A stretch of DNA of 64,000 nucleotides from Candidatus Electryonea clarkiae (GTDB taxonomy: Bacteria > Electryoneota > Electryoneia > Electryoneales > Electryoneaceae): the NCBI GenBank assembly GCA_030765455.1, contig JAVCCM010000059.1, forward strand, positions 1-64,000. Direction: 5' to 3'. This document shows positions 27,189 to 36,099 of the stretch, piece by piece; within the stretch, counting starts at the first letter, position 1; the number at the start of each line of letters is the position of its first letter. The translations under genes and the position numbers were made by a program. Under the pieces are notes generated by a model, which was not told the origin of the DNA, searched no databases, and saw only the letters and a program-made list of their open reading frames with translations.

Positions 27189-28229
27189 ATGAGATTCCTG
27201 TCACGAATAGTAACTATAGCTTTCATATTGAGTGTATCAGAAATATCTGCGCAAGAGCCGGAATTTCCTCTTGAGGATTTTGTCGGTGAAGGCGTTCAGA
27301 ATATCATTCACGGTACAGAATTGGTGATCGAGGACCCCATTTTTGCTTCCTGGAGAATCCCCTTTGCAGATGAAATAATTAATTTTCAGAAAAAAACCAA
27401 TAAGCCCGTTTATTATTCAAATATTTCTGCTGTATGGTTCAATACTCGCAATACCAAGGCTTTATTAATTCCAATGGGAATAAAATATCAGGATTTTTCA
27501 TTCCAACTGACCATACCATACGTTTTTAACCGCAGGATCAAATACTCGAACTATCATGCAAATGCGAGAGGCATCGGAGATATAGGCTTGTCCATAAATC
27601 GATCATTTGTTTCATCCGATAAAGTATTCACAGCCACCGGTCTGATAAAAATCCCCACTGGAAACACTGACGTGATCGATCAATATAATGGAACCGGCTA
27701 CCCTGTTCCTCTGGGGAATGGCAGTTTAGATTTTGGATTCGGCATCGGCGCGGAAATACCCGTAAATATTCCAAAGATGGGGAGGCTATTTCTCTCAAAC
27801 AAAATTCATTACCTGTTCCGATCACCCAAAATCTGGAGTGTGCAAAACAACGGCTTTAATACTGAGATAGAAGCTCGCAACGGTAATACTTTATGGTATA
27901 ATATTGCTGCCATGAAGCGAATTTCTAAAAGAATTCAATTTTATATCGCAGCCAATTTCCTCGTAAACAATGGAGGAAATTCATCATGGAACATTGAGCA
28001 GGAGGATGGATCGGCTACAAATGGTAGTGATGCATCCAACTTCCAGGAAATGAAATTGTTGGATATCAGCCCCAAAATCGTATATCTAAATAATAAATAT
28101 CACTTGAGTCTGCTCCTTGATCTACCGGTTTTGACTCAGCGTCATGAGAATAACACTGAACCAGATCGCTATCCGATTCTTCGATTTGGAGTTACTATAC
28201 CTGTTCATTTATCCAAAGTGAAGCCATGA
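27189..28229 (+). CDS. Putative outer-membrane porin, MetA-like (phenol degradation MetA family)
   Basis: In this 346-residue protein a signal peptide (1-21, SVSEISAQ) precedes amphipathic strands. The pattern GIGDIGLSINR ... TGLIKIPTGNTD ... YPVPLGNGSLDFGFGIGAEIP matches the MetA-pathway outer membrane family, thought to be porins for hydrophobic substrates. It overlaps the next gene by four bases (ATGA), so the two are translationally coupled. The substrate is unknown. It may work with the downstream lipoprotein and possibly with the upstream solenoid protein, about 380 bp away on the same strand. Confidence 0.65.
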   Translation: MRFLSRIVTIAFILSVSEISAQEPEFPLEDFVGEGVQNIIHGTELVIEDPIFASWRIPFADEIINFQKKTNKPVYYSNISAVWFNTRNTKALLIPMGIKYQDFSFQLTIPYVFNRRIKYSNYHANARGIGDIGLSINRSFVSSDKVFTATGLIKIPTGNTDVIDQYNGTGYPVPLGNGSLDFGFGIGAEIPVNIPKMGRLFLSNKIHYLFRSPKIWSVQNNGFNTEIEARNGNTLWYNIAAMKRISKRIQFYIAANFLVNNGGNSSWNIEQEDGSATNGSDASNFQEMKLLDISPKIVYLNNKYHLSLLLDLPVLTQRHENNTEPDRYPILRFGVTIPVHLSKVKP

Positions 28230-30079
28230 ATATTTTTAAATCCACAATATTCTATATATCATTATCAGTGTCGTTGTTTGTCATTTCATGCATGAACTCC
28301 ACCCCTACTAAAGTTGATTTTATCAGTGAAGATATAGAGGAAAATGAATTCACACTGGGATTCTCCGGCGAATCAATCACTATGGTTCACATTAATGCTG
28401 GAAGCTATCGCATGGGTTCAAATAGAGATGAAACAGGTGCGGATATTGACGAATATCCCCGTCACCCGGTAGTGATTACCCATGATTTCTGGATCGGGAA
28501 ATATGAAGTCACCCAGGCTCAATGGCTGGCGGTGATGAATTACAATCCATCTTTTTCAAGTCCCAGTCCGGACAGACCTGTGGATAACGTTTCCTGGCGG
28601 GAGATTGTAGAATCCTTCCTTGCGAATATTAATGAATCTGAAGAATCCGGATCAACCTGGAGACTTCCAACTGAAGCTGAATGGGAATACGCTTGCAGAG
28701 CTGGAACGACCACTCCATTTTCCTGTTTGGACGGTGCGGAGAAATTCTACATTTACAATCGAGACACTGACGATTCAACAAGAATAACGGGATCGCTGCT
28801 ACCCAGCCCCTGGGGATTGTATGACATGCATGGCAATGTCTGGGAATGGTGTCGGGATTCTTACCGTGATTCCTATGAACACGCTCCCGGAGATGGAAGA
28901 TCGTGGGGCGATTCACTTGGTAGAGGTCGTGTTATCCGTGGAGGAAGCTATAATCTTCCCCTTTTGGATTGCCGTTCAGCAAACCGCGAATGGAAAAGTC
29001 CAACAGACTCGGACAAATTCACCGGCTTTCGACTTGTAATATCTGAGATTAATGACAACGTATCTCCCCTGCCTGCAACCCTGGCAGAGCCTGGGATTGG
29101 AACTGAGAATATTCCGGTCGTGACTGATTTAGCCTGGAGTTGTCTCGATCCGAACGGAGATCCCCTGAATTATAGTATCTACCTTGGTCTCCAGAATAAT
29201 CCTCCCTTGATAGCATCAAATATTTCTGATACCACATTTTCCGTCAAGATGCTCCAACTTGGCGAAATCTACTACTGGAAAATAGAGGCTGATGATGCAA
29301 ATGGTGGATTCTCGACAAGCAATATAAGTCATTTCAGAACGCATGAACCTGATGCGAGAGAGTTCCAACTTGGAAATTCCGGCGAGTCCATCTCTATGAT
29401 ACATATCGAACCTGGAGTATTCCGGATGGGTTCTGGATACGAAGAACCTGATTTTGAAACGGATGAACAGCCACCACATGAAGTTACAATAAACAATGGC
29501 TTCTGGATTGGTAAATATGAAATTACACAAGATCAATGGGAAGCTGTTGCTGGAAACAACCCATCAGGATTTTCCGGCTATTACGATTTACCGGTCGAAA
29601 ATGTCAGTTGGGAAGCAATTAATGATACGTTTTTTACTGCTGTGAATTCTCTGGACTCCAGCTTCATCTGGCGTCTGCCAACGGAAGCAGAATGGGAATA
29701 TGTTTGTAGGGCAGGCACCTCAACTAGATATTTCTGGGGTGAAGATCTTGATCAAAATGAATTGGGAAATTATGCCTGGTTCCTGGACAAAGGAATGAAT
29801 AGAACCCATTCAGTTGGTGGTAAAAAACCAAATCCCTGGGGATTGTATGATATTCTCGGCAATGTAGATGAATGGTGCGAAGATTGGTATCATCTGAATT
29901 ATTATGGTGCACCGGAAGATGGCAGCAGTTGGCTTACTCCGGCAGGAGTTCGCCGTGTGTGCCGCGGAGGCAGTTGGCAAAGTATGTATCTTGAATGCCG
30001 ATCAGCGAGAAAATCCAGGGAGCTTCCGGTTAATCATAATAGCGGTATCGGATTCAGGATAATCAGAATCGATAGATAA
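28226..30079 (+). CDS. Lipoprotein with two SUMF1 (FGE-like) domains and a central fibronectin-like domain
   Basis: A lipobox VISC (Cys22) marks a lipoprotein. Two formylglycine-generating-enzyme-like domains follow (about 50-275 and 385-615). Each has MGS, FWIGKYEVTQAQW or FWIGKYEITQDQW, WRLPTEAEWEY, NPWGLYD-x-x-GNV-x-EWC and RGGS. A fibronectin type III-like stretch lies between them (about 280-370). In both SUMF1 domains the GGS...CRSA region keeps only the second of the two catalytic cysteines of true FGE; the first is Leu and Ser. Sulfatase activation is therefore unlikely, and a structural or binding role is more probable. The 617-residue gene overlaps the porin gene by 4 bp. Confidence 0.85.
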   Translation: MNIFKSTIFYISLSVSLFVISCMNSTPTKVDFISEDIEENEFTLGFSGESITMVHINAGSYRMGSNRDETGADIDEYPRHPVVITHDFWIGKYEVTQAQWLAVMNYNPSFSSPSPDRPVDNVSWREIVESFLANINESEESGSTWRLPTEAEWEYACRAGTTTPFSCLDGAEKFYIYNRDTDDSTRITGSLLPSPWGLYDMHGNVWEWCRDSYRDSYEHAPGDGRSWGDSLGRGRVIRGGSYNLPLLDCRSANREWKSPTDSDKFTGFRLVISEINDNVSPLPATLAEPGIGTENIPVVTDLAWSCLDPNGDPLNYSIYLGLQNNPPLIASNISDTTFSVKMLQLGEIYYWKIEADDANGGFSTSNISHFRTHEPDAREFQLGNSGESISMIHIEPGVFRMGSGYEEPDFETDEQPPHEVTINNGFWIGKYEITQDQWEAVAGNNPSGFSGYYDLPVENVSWEAINDTFFTAVNSLDSSFIWRLPTEAEWEYVCRAGTSTRYFWGEDLDQNELGNYAWFLDKGMNRTHSVGGKKPNPWGLYDILGNVDEWCEDWYHLNYYGAPEDGSSWLTPAGVRRVCRGGSWQSMYLECRSARKSRELPVNHNSGIGFRIIRIDR

Positions 30080-30122
30080 TATTCAATACTTTCCAATTAA
30101 TTTTTAATAACTGTTTAGTATG

Positions 30123-30234
30123 TGTCATTCCCGCAAGCAGGCTGTCCGACAAAGTCATTCTCGGACTTGATCCGGGAATCCACGATATCGTAATCTGTTG
30201 TAATGCCTGGATTCCCGCCTTCGAGGGAATGACA
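30123..30234. repeat. Composite MITE-like element
   Basis: A left end TGTCATTCCCGC (30123) runs into a second left end GTCATTCTCGGACTTGATCC... (30154-30182). A single right end, TGGATTCCCGCCTTCGAGGG... (30208-30234), pairs better with the first type. It looks like one element inserted into or recombined with another. Confidence 0.7.
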
Positions 30235-30357
30235 ACCCTTTAAATCAGATGAATTAATGCAGTAGTACGTATAGATGTTCTTCCAAAATTGTAGTTATCT
30301 GGCAAATCCACACATTAAATTGTATCTTCTTATCAAAGTTTTGAATTGAGGAAAATC

Positions 30358-30777
30358 ATGAAAAGTTACCGTAAAGAACTATGGTTTCAAGTCCCCACAA
30401 GGCGTGAGTTTGTACATATAACTCCACAGGTTGAAGAGTGTATTCGTGAATCAGGCATAACCAACGGTTTGGTCCTGGTAAATGCGATGCATATTACCGC
30501 TTCTGTATTTATTAATGACAATGAATATGGTTTGCATCATGATTACGAGAAATGGCTCGAGACTTTGGCTCCACATGCTCCTATTCAACAATACCGTCAC
30601 AACGATACCGGGGAAGATAATGCTGACGCACACCTGAAACGTCAGATCATGGGTAGAGAAGTTGTCGTTGCCATCACAGATGGTCACCTTGATTTCGGTA
30701 CCTGGGAACGGATTTTTTATGGTGAATTCGATGGAAGACGCAGAAAACGAGTTTTAGTTAAAATTATTGGTGAATAG
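30358..30777 (+). CDS. YjbQ / UPF0047 family protein, 139 aa
   Basis: This is a small cytoplasmic protein of the YjbQ family, for which a thiamine-phosphate synthase-like activity has been described. The conserved [47 protein letters not shown] and [19 protein letters not shown] blocks with their histidines are all present. The frame opens at TTG 30346, but GAGG within it is the ribosome site for ATG at 30358, which is the chosen start. It is a single gene with no obvious operon partner, so the physiological role here is uncertain. Confidence 0.92.
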   Translation: MKSYRKELWFQVPTRREFVHITPQVEECIRESGITNGLVLVNAMHITASVFINDNEYGLHHDYEKWLETLAPHAPIQQYRHNDTGEDNADAHLKRQIMGREVVVAITDGHLDFGTWERIFYGEFDGRRRKRVLVKIIGE

Positions 30778-31061
30778 AGCTTTGTTGAGCGTCTTCTCAT
30801 GAGAAACCTGAATGAATAACGGCTTATAATTATTATTAACACGATGATACAATAACAATAATCCTTTTAGAATAACGAAGAAAACGCATTTCAGGAATGC
30901 GTAAATTTGGTTTGAATACAGATTAATTATAGAAATATTCTAATATAGCTTTCTGTCACATAACAGTTATTAAACCATATTTACGATAGATTATTCGTAC
31001 CGGTAGTACTTATATTTATATTTTTGTGTGAGCTTACGCAATCCCGGAGGAAGTAAAACTT
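30778..31061. other. Intergenic region before the receiver-PATAN gene
   Basis: AT-rich; I see no repeat, gene or certain promoter here. The ribosome site GGAGG (31046-31050) belongs to the downstream gene. Confidence 0.4.
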
Positions 31062-32717
31062 TTGAGCGAAAAACCAATAAAAGTTCTAATTGTAGATGAT
31101 GAAAAATCCATTACTCAGAATATGAGTAAATATTTCACTGAAGTATATATCGGCGAGTTTGACGTAATCGCAACGAATGACTCTCTCCAGGTAATTCCTA
31201 TGCTGGAGGAAAATCAAGATACCCAGGTAATAATCAGCGATTATCAAATGCCTAATCTAAATGGGTTCGAACTTCTTCTAAAAATAAAGAAAAAATTCCC
31301 GACAATATTTTTTATTATGATGACCGGATTTGGGACTGCTGAGTTAAGGGATAATGCGAGACAGAGCGGAGCGGTTCAATACGTAGAGAAACCTTTCAAT
31401 ATCCCGGATATTGCAGGAATGATAAGGGAACTTGTTGACTCACAAAGTGCTGGTTTTACAGGCTTTATTGATGAGCTGGAATTTGTGGAAATTGTGCAAT
31501 TCCTCAGTATTTCAAGTTCTGATATGCAGCTCGAAATTGAAACTAAAGATAATAAGGGGACATTGGATTTTCGTGGGGGTGAACTGGTCCATGCTGAGAC
31601 TTCAGATAAACAAGGAGCTGAAGCCTTTTATGATATCTTTTTATGGAAAGGTGGTCAGTTTAATCCGAATAAGCTACCTGCAGATTTAGAGCAAACAATA
31701 TTTGAACCCGTAGAAGGTCTTCTCCTCGAAGCTGCCAGGCTCGAAGATGAAAAAAGTGTAATGCTGGAAACCGAAGAAAAGATTGACGATGTTGAGGAAT
31801 TACCGGCTGACGAAGCCATGAGTGCCGAATTAGTTGAAAAACCTGATTTGGAAGTTAAACCTGAAATTTCCTCAGATACGCCAGCAACTTCCACATCTGC
31901 AGCTCCTGTTAAAAGAAAAAAGAAGGATGGCTCAGATCAGAAAATTATCAGTATAGAAAATGTAACTGAAATTGTCTCACCAATCGTTGACAGTTTTATG
32001 CAATATTTCCCGAAAAATAAGGACAAAATCACATATAACAAATTACCATTGCAGAAATTACCATCTATAGTGCAGCATTTTGTTGTCTTCCGGTTGAATC
32101 AAATCAGCAGATCATCAATCAGGTTTGAGAATACTCCCTTTGATTCCTCTAATATACGTGTCAGCGAAGCAGCGTTAAATCTCGTCAATATCCTAATGGA
32201 AACATGGAAGATTACTCCTGATTATTTCCGCTCAATTCTGGAAGAAGCAGTTGAATTCCATTTGTTCCGTTCCATTGACCCTACTAATACCATAACAGAT
32301 TTTCTCTTTGGATTGACTGAAGGAGATTGTTGGCAAATTGAGGAGAATATCAACTCCATAGTTACAGAAAAAGTGATTGAGGACTTCTTCAGGTTAGGGG
32401 AGATAGAATTTGATTGTCAAAACGAAGCCAAAGTGACGCTTAAAGAACTTGAGAAGAAAATATCCAAAAAGATTGAAAAGGCAGATGACGACAATAAGTT
32501 TGATTCGTTCTATCAATCGGTTGAATGGCTTTTGTATTTTGCTTCATTTGTACCTAATAGTCAAATATTTTCAATCGAGATGGAATTGATTTCAATAATG
32601 TCAAAAAACCGTGAATTAAAGGGATTTACAGCTTATCTGAAGAAACAAAAATACCCTCCTGAGCATCCCGTCACTCTCGATGAATTCTACGAATACCTGG
32701 AAGATTTCAGATCCTGA
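31062..32717 (+). CDS. Response regulator with PATAN (DUF4388) domain, 551 aa
   Basis: An N-terminal receiver domain (about 5-125) has the acidic pocket VDDE (Asp12/13), phospho-acceptor Asp60 in ISDYQMPNLNG, the MTG switch and Lys110 in YVEKPF. A PATAN/DUF4388-like domain follows (about 132-235: GFIDELEFVEIVQFLSISSS, then DFRGGELVHAE and FYDIFLWKGGQF). A Pro/Glu/Lys-rich linker (240-305) leads to a helical C-terminal region (310-551) of no family I know. PATAN proteins are linked to surface motility and gliding regulation. The start is TTG with GGAGG 11 bases upstream. The cognate kinase is not in the window. Confidence 0.88.
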   Translation: MSEKPIKVLIVDDEKSITQNMSKYFTEVYIGEFDVIATNDSLQVIPMLEENQDTQVIISDYQMPNLNGFELLLKIKKKFPTIFFIMMTGFGTAELRDNARQSGAVQYVEKPFNIPDIAGMIRELVDSQSAGFTGFIDELEFVEIVQFLSISSSDMQLEIETKDNKGTLDFRGGELVHAETSDKQGAEAFYDIFLWKGGQFNPNKLPADLEQTIFEPVEGLLLEAARLEDEKSVMLETEEKIDDVEELPADEAMSAELVEKPDLEVKPEISSDTPATSTSAAPVKRKKKDGSDQKIISIENVTEIVSPIVDSFMQYFPKNKDKITYNKLPLQKLPSIVQHFVVFRLNQISRSSIRFENTPFDSSNIRVSEAALNLVNILMETWKITPDYFRSILEEAVEFHLFRSIDPTNTITDFLFGLTEGDCWQIEENINSIVTEKVIEDFFRLGEIEFDCQNEAKVTLKELEKKISKKIEKADDDNKFDSFYQSVEWLLYFASFVPNSQIFSIEMELISIMSKNRELKGFTAYLKKQKYPPEHPVTLDEFYEYLEDFRS

Positions 32718-32777
32718 ATTTGATCTATATGTCATACTAAAGTTTGATCAGTTTATTGATTATAATCAAACCAATAC

Positions 32778-33551
32778 TCACTCTCTACTTCGTAAATCAC
32801 CTGATCCTGTAATTTTCTGTGTAACTTTTGGTGATTCGTAATAATCAACATCTCCGCTGCCAGAGATTTTGACATCTAAATCTTCTATTGCCTGTACAAT
32901 AGAATCTCCTGATCCTGATATTTTAACCAAGGTTTTATTTGTTTCAAGTTTTGCGGACTGGTAATCACCCGATCCACTAATAGCAATCCTCTGAATTCCC
33001 GCTTTACCTCCTACCTCTATTTCTCCCGAGCCGCTTATATTTCCTTCAAGTTCATCCACCGTGATGTTTTCTATAGTCACGTCACCTGATCCCCGGATGT
33101 TGAGAAAGATGAAAGTTGCAGATGCAGTTTCAATGTCCACATCGCCAGATCCATTAATGTTCAACTCAAGGTTTTCGGTTTTGATATCAGATGATTGAAT
33201 ATCTCCAGATCCGGATAAGTTTATTTCATTGATTTCTTTTATAGTTAAGATAAACTTAATCCTGGATTCCTTACCAAATTTATCCCATAACGTCCAATCC
33301 TTTGATTTGATTATTAAGGTCCTGCTTTCAATCTTTGTTTCTATATTCTCGATCACATCCTTATCACCCTCAATAATCAATGATTCAGTATCTCCCTGAA
33401 TCAGGATCAGCAAACCCGGTGTGTTAAAATCCAGTCTGTTTATGTCACTTATTTCACGCTCTTCTTTAATAATAGTATTGGCAGCTACGGTTGATAGTAT
33501 GGTAAATACAAGAATTACAACAATTGATACTTTTCTAATTTCCCTGTTCAT
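32778..33551 (-). CDS. GIN-domain (DUF2807) putative surface adhesin, 257 aa
   Basis: A signal peptide (about 1-25) is followed by a right-handed beta-solenoid of the DUF2807/head-GIN type common in Bacteroidota. Eight turns carry GSG(D/E): SGSGDIQ, NGSGDVD, RGSGDVT, SGSGEIE, SGSGDYQ, SGSGDSI, SGSGDVD, TGSGDLR. The N-terminal part (FNTPGLLILIQGDTESLIIE) matches the family start. AAAGGAG lies upstream of the ATG. It is probably periplasmic or on the cell surface; a binding target is unknown. It is tail-to-tail with the receiver-PATAN gene. Confidence 0.88.
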   Translation of the reverse strand: MNREIRKVSIVVILVFTILSTVAANTIIKEEREISDINRLDFNTPGLLILIQGDTESLIIEGDKDVIENIETKIESRTLIIKSKDWTLWDKFGKESRIKFILTIKEINEINLSGSGDIQSSDIKTENLELNINGSGDVDIETASATFIFLNIRGSGDVTIENITVDELEGNISGSGEIEVGGKAGIQRIAISGSGDYQSAKLETNKTLVKISGSGDSIVQAIEDLDVKISGSGDVDYYESPKVTQKITGSGDLRSRE

Positions 33552-33715
33552 GGCAGCTTTCTCCTTTCAAACATCCTGGTCTTTTCTCACTAAGAATATA
33601 AAACGGTTCATAGTATAATCTAATCGTCTCATTAATTGGACGATCCAACCAATAAACAGGTTACAAGCGAGACTACTAATTTCATTATTTATTGAATGTT
33701 TTTTTAAAATTCATG

Positions 33716-34451
33716 TCACTTCGGGTGAAAAACTATTGGTTCTTGCATTTCCCTAAGATTAATAGTTCTTCTCGTCCTATTAGGATGATATAATGGGGAT
33801 ATATCTTCGTGTCTTGATCCAATGTAGCCATACTTCAGGCGCATTGCTGCCAAACGGAGTTTTACCCTCGGTGAGATCTCGAATCCAGTCTCGTGAAATA
33901 TTTGGAATATTTAGAATTGTAAAAGTGGATTTATATATCTGAAACTTCCTGCCATTGATAGTCTTCAATATATTTATGAAATCTTGTCTATCATTAAGGT
34001 TGCTTGCACCAGGGACCGCCAAACCGCAGAATTTTGTGTCGAGTCCCTCATTCATTTCCGAAAATATGAAAACCGGTGGGATAAGGTGTCGTTGACCGGT
34101 ATGAAATGCTTTAAAAATGTTTGTGAGAAAAATATTTACTTTCTGACTGCTGTTTGTAATACTTAATCCAGCTCGCCTGTTATCACCATAAAATGTTAAT
34201 TGCCCAAGTTTTTTATCAATACTGTCGGACCAGTAGGGATCTGACAGGTTCAGTGTCAGAACACTCAAATCAATATCATTGGCTTCAATATTTCCTCGGC
34301 AACGCAATCCTCCCTTCTGCCCGCATCGTAAAATCCGGTTAATTGGATCATCGCCTGGGAGACCGGAATCGCCTGCCTCATATACTGTGTCAACCACAAG
34401 GCCACATTGATCCAATTGAGAGTATTTAATTGTTCTCTTTACCTGGGACAC
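33716..34451 (-). pseudogene. Remnant of an AspBHI-type modification-dependent restriction enzyme (N-terminal domain only)
   Basis: The open frame (34451 to 33780, GTG start, 223 residues) matches from memory the N-terminal methylcytosine-reading domain of AspBHI-like enzymes: GLVVDTVYEAG, GDDPINRIL, KGGLRCRG, GQLTFYGDNRRAG, RHLIPPVFIF, GLAVPGASNL and RKFQIYKSTFTILNIPNISRDWI. It stops (TAA TAG) just after TRRYIPIISS, where homologs continue through a linker into an Mrr-like nuclease domain. In the next frame PNRTRRTINLREMQEP (from 33784) looks like that linker, ending at TGA 33716-33718. No nuclease domain follows before the GIN gene. I read it as a frameshifted, truncated gene; an independent DNA-reading protein is the alternative. 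Confidence 0.7.
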
Positions 34452-34914
34452 TAATTACCCTTGCAAATGTGGTATTTCATCAAACAAAATAATAAATATA
34501 CGCAGTATATTGTTTGTTGTCATTCTGAACGAAGTGAAGAATCTCAATTGTTGAATTACAATTTGCTCAGGTAAAAAACCGGGATTCTTCACTGCGATCA
34601 GAATGACCAATTCTTCAGCTATCAACCAGATTATTATATAATAATTCTTTTTCACCCAATGAGATAACCTAAGCAAGGATTCTCTTCAGAATCAACCTTA
34701 GAAAATTTCTTTTTAACATAAGTATATTTTCTTATAGGTAATCTTCTTCATCAAGTGAATCCTCACGTTTTGAAAACTGATATTCACCCCCTATATTCCA
34801 GTTCAAATATTTCGTTGATCCTGAAAGCTCGCAGGCTGATTTTCAGCCTGACATAATAACAGAATTTTACGGATACCTGGTACATCTCTATGCTTAAACT
34901 AAAACATTTGCCTG
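34452..34914. other. Divergent intergenic region with inverted repeats
   Basis: It contains the inverted repeat at 34518-34608 and a small hairpin CAGGCTGA / TCAGCCTG (34832-34850) without a T tract. No gene or clear promoter was found. Confidence 0.5.
34518..34608. repeat. Inverted repeat, GAACGAAGTGAAGAATCTC type, copy 2
   Basis: TGTCATTCTGAACGAAGTGA... (34518-34545) is imperfectly inverted at 34581-34608 (GGGATTCTTCACTGCGATCA...). Same subtype as 20615-20702. Confidence 0.75.
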
Positions 34915-35820
34915 ATGAAACATTCTAAATCCACATTCTTAATCTACCTTGAACTTGGTCTCGCGAAATTCATTATCTGGATTTTTCAAATTCTTCCTCA
35001 ACGAAAAGCACAAAAAATGGCTGCTTCTATTGGTGGAATTTTCAGTGACATGGTGGGGATCAAAAAGGAGCTTGCCCGAAAAAATTTGACAATTGCTTTT
35101 CCTGATCGGAGTAAGGATTGGTTTGATCGAACACTACGCCAAATGTATCAGAATATGGCTATGGTTGTTGCAGAAACCGCCCGAATCCCCAAATTGAAGG
35201 GTGATGAGTTCGAAAAATGGGTGGAAGTGGAGGGATTGGAGAACGTTGACCGGGTTCTTGAGCGAGGTAAAGGATGCATGGTAGTTTCGGCTCATCTCGG
35301 TTGCTGGGAATATCATGGCGCTTATGCCGCCAATAAAGGTTATCCCGTAACTTATGTAGTAGCGGAACAGGCAAATCCGCTGCTTGAAAAGTTGATCGAT
35401 GATCTGCGCCGTACGGTTGGGATTGAGATTATTCAACGTAAAGATGCTGCTAAAGGTATTGTTAAAGCGCTGAAACAGAACCGTTTGCTTGCGATAATGA
35501 TGGATCAGGACGCAAGAAGTAACGGTGTTTTTGTACCGTTTTTTGGAAAACCTGCTTCGACGTTCAAAGGTGTGGCAACTTTTATAATAAGGATGTCCGC
35601 CTCAGTTTTGGTTTTGACCAGCTATAGAACCCCAGAAGGAATTTCACAATGTAAACTCCAACCGGTTGACTATGAATTCACAGGTGATTATGATACAGAT
35701 ATCCTGGGCTTGACCACACGAATCACAGAGATGCTTGAAGCAGAAATACGTCAGGCCCCTGAGCAATGGCTATGGCTTCACCGCAGATGGAAAACGAAGC
35801 CGAAGGCAATTAAGAATTAA
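34915..35820 (+). CDS. Lysophospholipid / lipid A acyltransferase (LpxL-HtrB family)
   Basis: This inner-membrane-associated acyltransferase is likely to add a secondary acyl chain to lipid A or a related lipid. The 301-residue chain has an N-terminal hydrophobic helix (about 9-28), the catalytic HX4E as H127-LGCW-E132, the MMDQDARSNGVFVPFFGKPA block and the C-terminal PEQWLWLHRRWK signature of the family. The ATG at 34915 has no clear ribosome site. It is followed after 280 bp by the acyl-CoA synthetase gene on the same strand. The lipid A substrate cannot be fixed from sequence. Confidence 0.9.
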   Translation: MKHSKSTFLIYLELGLAKFIIWIFQILPQRKAQKMAASIGGIFSDMVGIKKELARKNLTIAFPDRSKDWFDRTLRQMYQNMAMVVAETARIPKLKGDEFEKWVEVEGLENVDRVLERGKGCMVVSAHLGCWEYHGAYAANKGYPVTYVVAEQANPLLEKLIDDLRRTVGIEIIQRKDAAKGIVKALKQNRLLAIMMDQDARSNGVFVPFFGKPASTFKGVATFIIRMSASVLVLTSYRTPEGISQCKLQPVDYEFTGDYDTDILGLTTRITEMLEAEIRQAPEQWLWLHRRWKTKPKAIKN

Positions 35821-36099
35821 GAATTGAATTAATGCTACGCTCAAAGTGTGTTGTGGAAGCAAATTATTAAATCTTTGCGCCTTTGCGCGAAAAAAAAAAT
35901 CGATTTTCCGATTATGGATGGAAAATATATTGAAAACGTAAATTGATTAGTTCTGACTTTAAGCACGATCATTGAAAATCATCAACAAAGGATAAGAATC
36001 ATTAAACTTGGAAAAAAAGATTTAAGAGATCACCGGGGGATTTTTCCTCTGAGTGAACTCACCGGGAACAGCGCCCGGGATTTTGGTGAACTTACTGTC

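Noticed and set aside
28226..30079. Functional sulfatase-activating enzyme
   Set aside because: The first catalytic cysteine is missing in both SUMF1 domains and no sulfatase gene is in the window.
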